NCBI GenBank assembly: GCA_017481725.1
Contig: JAFUOX010000099.1
Span: forward strand, 1 to 35,715
Source: Kiritimatiellia bacterium
GTDB taxonomy: Bacteria > Verrucomicrobiota > Kiritimatiellia > RFP12 > UBA3636
DNA: 35,715 nt
Direction of reading: 5' to 3'
Below the pieces are notes generated by a model, which worked only from the letters and a program-made list of their open reading frames with translations, was not told the origin of the DNA and searched no databases. The stretch's first letter is position 1, and every line of letters starts with the position of its first letter. Below, in pieces: positions 32,205-35,715 of the stretch. Position numbers and translations under genes: made by a program.

Positions 32205-32311
32205 GTGCGTGCTGGCGATTGTTGGGGAATGCGAGAGGAGGCAAAGTTTGGCACCTTGCCACCTCTCGCCCCAGCAACACCGGGCGGCAAAGCCACCCTC
32301 ATCTTCCTATC
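32205..32311 (-). repeat. R1 structured dispersed repeat, copy B (inverted)
   Basis: Read on the minus strand it shows GAGGGTGGC-TTT-GCCGCCCGGTG, then TTGCTGGGG and a hairpin CGAGAGG(TGGCAAGG...CTTTGCCT)CCTCTCG. It matches copy A at 20511-20620 except in the hairpin-1 loop and in the outer arms of hairpin 2, where both arms changed in a complementary way. Confidence 0.75.
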
Positions 32312-32430
32312 CAAATGTAAAACTACAATGGAACTAATTAGTTTGACAGTTTGATTGTAGGAAGGAGGAGGTTTTTAGATTCAAATTGCGTTTATTTATA
32401 CAAATTGTTTTTACAAAAGTTTATGAGCTC

Positions 32431-32460
32431 TTGATTTTTTCTGCTAAAATTTTGTATATT
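32431..32460 (+). promoter_or_regulatory. Putative promoter of the secreted peptidase gene
   Basis: TTGATT, an 18-base spacer, then TATATT, ending 30 bases before the ATG at 32491. The rest of 31871-32487 is taken up by the lysS terminator and the R2 and R1 repeats. Confidence 0.45.
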
Positions 32461-32490
32461 ATATAGTAGGAAAGTCATTAAATATATTTG

Positions 32491-34404
32491 ATGCGGAATT
32501 GGTGTATGGATAAACGATTTATTATATTTTATTTTGTTGCAATTATTTCTACTAATTTAATTGCTGAAGTAGCTTCTTTTTCTCCGCTTAGTAAGGATTT
32601 TATAGAGTGGAGAAATAGAGTAGTGGAGCATAGCGCCTGTTCTATCCAACAGCTTCCTAAATTAAACCTAACCACTGATGCATCCTTAAATATGACAGAT
32701 GATGAAACTGTTGTATTTGAAGGTAATGGCTACATACCACCTCCATTTGATAAATCACACATTAAAAGTATGTCGAATGCTACTAGGATTCTGAGATTAA
32801 CAGCAAGTAGCGATGAAGAGCCTCTTCCTGAAAAATATGATTTTAGAGATTATTACAAATCTTCTCATGTTAAAAACCAAGGTAGCCATGGAACTTGCTG
32901 GGCACACTCAGCAATTGGGTGCTTGGAGTCTTATATTTCTAAAGAGGAAAATTTATTACGCGATTTTTCTGAAAACCACTTGGTGAATCGAGCTGGCTTT
33001 GTATGGGGTTTTGATGATGGTGGTAATGATGATATGGCGACAGCATATTTAGCACGTTGGGAGGGTCCAGTGGCTGAAGAGTCTGATCCATATTTATCAA
33101 AGGTCAATAGCACAAATCAGGTACCTATTCGTAATGTCCAACAGGTTGTCATGATACCATCAAAATCAGATTATCTAGATCATGATTTTATCAAAAAAGC
33201 ATTACTGAAATTTGGTACATTAAGCTCTGCTATGTATTATAACTCTGCTTATTATAAGTCCTCCACAGATGCCCATTATTATCATACCACAGACACACCA
33301 GAATATAGTAATCATGCAATTTTGGTGGTAGGGTGGGATGACAATTTTCCTTCCAACAGCTTCAAAACTGTTGCTCCAGGTAATGGTGCATATATTGTAA
33401 AAAACAGCTATGGATCTAGCTTCGGTATTGACGGCTATTTTTATGTATCATATTATGATGACACTTTATTTTTTGAAGGAGCGACAGCATTTATTGCACC
33501 TGAGCCAGTAAACAAGCTTGGAAGGATATACGATTATACACCTTATGGTATTGTATCAAGTTTGGGTTATAAAAAATCACTTGCTTTATGTGGTACAATG
33601 TTTACGGCAGACGACGACGATGAATTGGCGGCTTCAAGCATTTATTTCCTTGCACCTAATATTAGCTACACAATGAGTGTTTACACCAATTGTTCGGACA
33701 ATACAAACCCAGAAAGTGGTAAACTTGCTTATTCAAAATCTGGCATTTCAGAATATGCTGGATATGAGACAATATATTTTGACAATACAGTAAATATAGT
33801 AAAAGGCAGCCGGTTTTCAATTGTATTTTCGCTTGATTCACCTGATTATTATTATCCAATACCAGTTGAACAGAATGTTGATGGATATTTAACAAATGCA
33901 GTTTCAGCTTCTGCTCAAAGTTTCATACGTGGAGGTAATAATTGGTGGTTTTCTTGGACAGATTTATATAATGAATATGGGGACGAAGGAGTTGATGTTT
34001 GTATTAAAGCTTTCACAAAGGCAAAGGCGACGGAGACATCAGAGGTACGTGTCCCATATGAATGGTTAGACCAATATCCAGAGATAATATCTGCAGCTGC
34101 AGGCGATTATGAGGCAGCAGCAAATTCAGTAGCAGCAAATGGATTGTATGTTTATGAGAATTATTTAGTTGGATTAGATCCTACAGCAGCTGATAGCAAA
34201 TTTACAGCAGATATTGTATTTACAAATGACGTACCACAAATTCTTTGGGAGCCAAGATTAAATCCAAAGGTTGGTCAGCGACAAGGGATACGTTGGTATA
34301 CAGTATATGGCAAGAAGCATTTAGATGATGAAGCATGGGAAATTGTTGATCGTGGGCACGAGGATGAATACAATTTCTTCAAGGTAGGCGTAGAATTGCC
34401 ATAG
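32491..34404 (+). CDS. Secreted papain-family (C1) cysteine peptidase with lectin-like and lineage-type C-terminal domains
   Basis: This protein of about 637 residues is exported by a signal peptide (MDKRFIIFYFVAIISTNLIA). The papain-like domain (about residues 110-330) has the full catalytic set: Gln in VKNQGSHG, Cys in GTCWAHSA (C136), His in NHAILVVGWDD and Asn in IVKNSYGS. A beta-rich segment (about 340-510) resembles the lectin-like domain that often follows such peptidases. The final 110 residues (VPYEWLDQYP...GDYEAAANS...ILWEPRLNP...FFKVGVELP) look like a C-terminal domain I recall from Kiritimatiellota/Lentisphaerota secreted proteins. The start is ATG 32491 or, equally likely, ATG 32506, which begins the signal peptide directly. 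It is monocistronic. Confidence 0.86.
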   Translation: MRNWCMDKRFIIFYFVAIISTNLIAEVASFSPLSKDFIEWRNRVVEHSACSIQQLPKLNLTTDASLNMTDDETVVFEGNGYIPPPFDKSHIKSMSNATRILRLTASSDEEPLPEKYDFRDYYKSSHVKNQGSHGTCWAHSAIGCLESYISKEENLLRDFSENHLVNRAGFVWGFDDGGNDDMATAYLARWEGPVAEESDPYLSKVNSTNQVPIRNVQQVVMIPSKSDYLDHDFIKKALLKFGTLSSAMYYNSAYYKSSTDAHYYHTTDTPEYSNHAILVVGWDDNFPSNSFKTVAPGNGAYIVKNSYGSSFGIDGYFYVSYYDDTLFFEGATAFIAPEPVNKLGRIYDYTPYGIVSSLGYKKSLALCGTMFTADDDDELAASSIYFLAPNISYTMSVYTNCSDNTNPESGKLAYSKSGISEYAGYETIYFDNTVNIVKGSRFSIVFSLDSPDYYYPIPVEQNVDGYLTNAVSASAQSFIRGGNNWWFSWTDLYNEYGDEGVDVCIKAFTKAKATETSEVRVPYEWLDQYPEIISAAAGDYEAAANSVAANGLYVYENYLVGLDPTAADSKFTADIVFTNDVPQILWEPRLNPKVGQRQGIRWYTVYGKKHLDDEAWEIVDRGHEDEYNFFKVGVELP

Positions 34405-34469
34405 AAACAAAGAAAATTGTTATTTTAAAACTATTGCACAATATTGAGAAAAACCATATCTCTATGCAA

Positions 34470-34485
34470 CATAATATATATTATG
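34470..34485. repeat. Perfect AT-rich palindrome between convergent genes
   Basis: CATAATATATATTATG lies between the stops of the peptidase and Fic genes. It may be a weak bidirectional hairpin; no T-run makes it a clear terminator. Confidence 0.35.
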
Positions 34486-34538
34486 CGACGTTGTGTGTAT
34501 AAGCTAATATCACTCTTTTTCAATAATAATGCTATTCC

Positions 34539-35579
34539 TTAGTGAACCTTCTTCAATTTCGATGCTACGTTCTTGACTACCTTCCAGTGTCCAGACTTAT
34601 CAGAACCAACTCTAACTATTAAACCATTATTCTTTAGCTTCGTTAAAATTCGCTCAGCCTGTCTTGTAGATATTGAATATGTTTCTGCAATGCGTAATGC
34701 TGTTAATGTGTTATCTATACGCAATAATTCTAACAAATCTAGATCTCTTGCGGATAATTTTACACCGACACTTACACCGACATTTACACCGACATTTTTC
34801 GTGGTTGCTTGCTTTGCTTCTAATATAGTTTCTTTAATTCTTTCAAGCATAAATTCAATAAAAGGAAAACAATCGCCTATCAATGACGAGCGCCTTAATG
34901 CGAGATAATATCCGTTTTGGTTTTGCCAAACTATATTCTCAATTGGTAATGTATAGAAGATTTTTTTCCATTTACCTAATATAGATGTTTGCAAATATCT
35001 CCCTACTCTACCATTGCCATCAATAAATGGGTGGATAAACTCAAATTCATAATGAAATATACAACTTTTAATAAGTGGATGTTCATCTGTTCGGTTTAGC
35101 CATTTGACAAGATCTTTAATTAAAGTTGGAACAAGAGAAGAAGGTGGAGGCATATGAATCACATTACCAGAAGCATCAATCACTCCGACTTGTTTCGTAC
35201 GAAATGTACCTGATTCCTCAACGAGGTTTTCCATCATAATTTTATGAATATGTAATATGTTGTTAACCTTGGTGGGATCGATTTTTTGTATTTGTTCATA
35301 TGCAGATGCTGCACCTAATACTTCGTCTATTTCCTTTTTAGGAGCAATTACCTTTTTCCCATCAAGAATTGCAGTGATTTGCTCCTCAGTCAAAGTATTG
35401 CCTTCTATTGCAGTAGAGCCTTGTATTGTTTTTATGAGATTTGTTTTTCTAAGATGCAAATCTTGAATATCAATATTGCTCAAACCAATACCTTCAATTA
35501 ATGCAGAAATTTCAGCAATAAGATTTATTGCTTTTGCACTAATTGTATATGTTGGTTTGTATGATTCTTTGGTACGCAT
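34539..35579 (-). CDS. Fic/DOC-domain protein (AMPylase-like) with winged-helix tail
   Basis: This 346-residue cytosolic protein is expected to transfer AMP (or a related group) to a hydroxyl side chain. The Fic core motif HPFIDGNGRVGR (about residues 198-209) is complete, with the catalytic His. An N-terminal helix carries STAIEGN (about 54-60), matching the inhibitory motif (S/T)xxxE(G/N), so activity is probably self-repressed. After the Fic fold, a linker with the repeat NVGVNVGVSVGVK joins a C-terminal winged-helix domain (about 275-335, LSARDLDLLELL... SISTRQAERILTKL). This suggests DNA binding or autoregulation. It stands alone, without a visible antitoxin gene. The target is unknown. 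Confidence 0.92.
   Translation of the reverse strand: MRTKESYKPTYTISAKAINLIAEISALIEGIGLSNIDIQDLHLRKTNLIKTIQGSTAIEGNTLTEEQITAILDGKKVIAPKKEIDEVLGAASAYEQIQKIDPTKVNNILHIHKIMMENLVEESGTFRTKQVGVIDASGNVIHMPPPSSLVPTLIKDLVKWLNRTDEHPLIKSCIFHYEFEFIHPFIDGNGRVGRYLQTSILGKWKKIFYTLPIENIVWQNQNGYYLALRRSSLIGDCFPFIEFMLERIKETILEAKQATTKNVGVNVGVSVGVKLSARDLDLLELLRIDNTLTALRIAETYSISTRQAERILTKLKNNGLIVRVGSDKSGHWKVVKNVASKLKKVH
34760..34795 (-). repeat. 12-bp tandem repeat in the Fic linker
   Basis: Three copies of TTACACCGACAT (the first ends in C) stand in a row. Read on the minus strand they encode VGVN/VGVS/VGVK. Gain or loss of a unit keeps the frame and would alter linker length by four residues. Confidence 0.85.
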
Positions 35580-35604
35580 AAATTTTCCATCTATTGTTCC
35601 TTAT

Positions 35605-35633
35605 ATTGTATCAATTAATTTTGAAACAAACAA
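35605..35633 (-). promoter_or_regulatory. Promoter of the Fic gene
   Basis: On the minus strand: TTGTTT, a 17-base spacer, then TACAAT, about 25 bases before the ATG at 35579. Confidence 0.5.
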
Positions 35634-35664
35634 CCACAATTCTAAAATAGTAATAAATAAAATA

Positions 35665-35688
35665 GGGGGCAACATCGCTGTTGCCCCC
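35665..35688. terminator. Strong hairpin upstream of the Fic gene, probable terminator
   Basis: A 9-bp perfect stem GGGGGCAAC / GTTGCCCCC with a 6-base loop. As no plus-strand gene reads into it, it probably ends a minus-strand gene lying beyond the window; T-rich sequence follows on both sides. Confidence 0.6.
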
Positions 35689-35693
35689 ATAAT

Positions 35694-35715
35694 GTTTGTT
35701 TGTTTGTTTGTTTTG
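35694..35715 (+). repeat. (GTTT)5 microsatellite at the window end
   Basis: Five tandem GTTT units (the last GTTTT) run into the end of the window. A four-base unit of this kind is prone to slippage. It may continue beyond the window. Confidence 0.8.

Noticed and set aside
34760..34795. CRISPR-like array
   Set aside because: The units are contiguous 12-bp repeats without spacers, inside a coding region.
34539..35579. Fic protein as part of a toxin-antitoxin pair
   Set aside because: No small antitoxin gene is adjacent, and the inhibitory motif is within the same polypeptide.

Overview
The window looks like a chromosomal segment of an AT-rich, anaerobic, sugar-degrading bacterium. Anaerobic growth is suggested by a class III (oxygen-sensitive) ribonucleotide reductase with its radical-SAM activase. 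A glycan-using lifestyle is suggested by four glycoside hydrolases of the GH3, GH43, GH16 and GH63/MGH1-like types. The C-terminal domain of the secreted peptidase at 32491-34404 (a VPYEWLDQYP...GDYEAAA...FFKVGVELP pattern) resembles a domain I associate from memory with Kiritimatiellota/Lentisphaerota proteins. A gut-type member of the PVC group is therefore my best guess, as an inference only. No phage, IS transposase, CRISPR array or rRNA is visible.

Layout. 10-4545 (+): cytosolic GH3 beta-glycosidase, sugar-phosphate isomerase/epimerase-like TIM barrel, MFS transporter. 4609-7883 (+): a pair of predicted NrdR boxes, then an anaerobic RNR module in which the catalytic subunit ends before its glycyl-radical domain. 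That domain is supplied by a separate 60-codon gene that overlaps nrdG. 7899-9239 (-): GH43 enzyme, divergent from a DUF4349-type lipoprotein and a SAM methyltransferase (9580-11107, +). 11126-17566 (-): potA-potB-potC-glnN (polyamine-type ABC transporter without a binding protein, plus type III glutamine synthetase), then glycerate kinase. 17646-17722 (-): tRNA-Pro(GGG). 17976-26611 (-): a PurF-like protein lacking the N-terminal nucleophile cysteine, dihydroorotase, a GH63/MGH1-like hydrolase, two AlsT-type Na+/amino-acid symporters and a GH16 glucanase. 27275-31870 (+): tpiA-secG-(sulfatase-like/TPR)-lysS, an apparent housekeeping operon closed by a strong terminator. 32491-34404 (+): secreted papain-family peptidase. 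34539-35579 (-): Fic-domain protein with a winged-helix tail and an in-frame 12-bp tandem repeat.

How the genes work together. The hydrolases, epimerase, triosephosphate isomerase and glycerate kinase feed sugars into central metabolism. potABC-glnN and the AlsT pair handle nitrogenous solutes. The nrd module makes deoxynucleotides without oxygen and appears to be under NrdR control.

Intergenic DNA carries two dispersed repeat families. R1 (20511-20620 and, inverted, 32205-32311) has a hairpin whose arms differ between copies but stay complementary, which suggests selection for RNA or DNA structure. R2 (26767-27100 and 31969-32159) is built from CACGGAG-type motifs, hairpins and inverted repeats. 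The most notable observations are the split NrdD with its NrdR boxes, the cysteine-less PurF-like protein next to pyrC, and the covarying R1 repeat.
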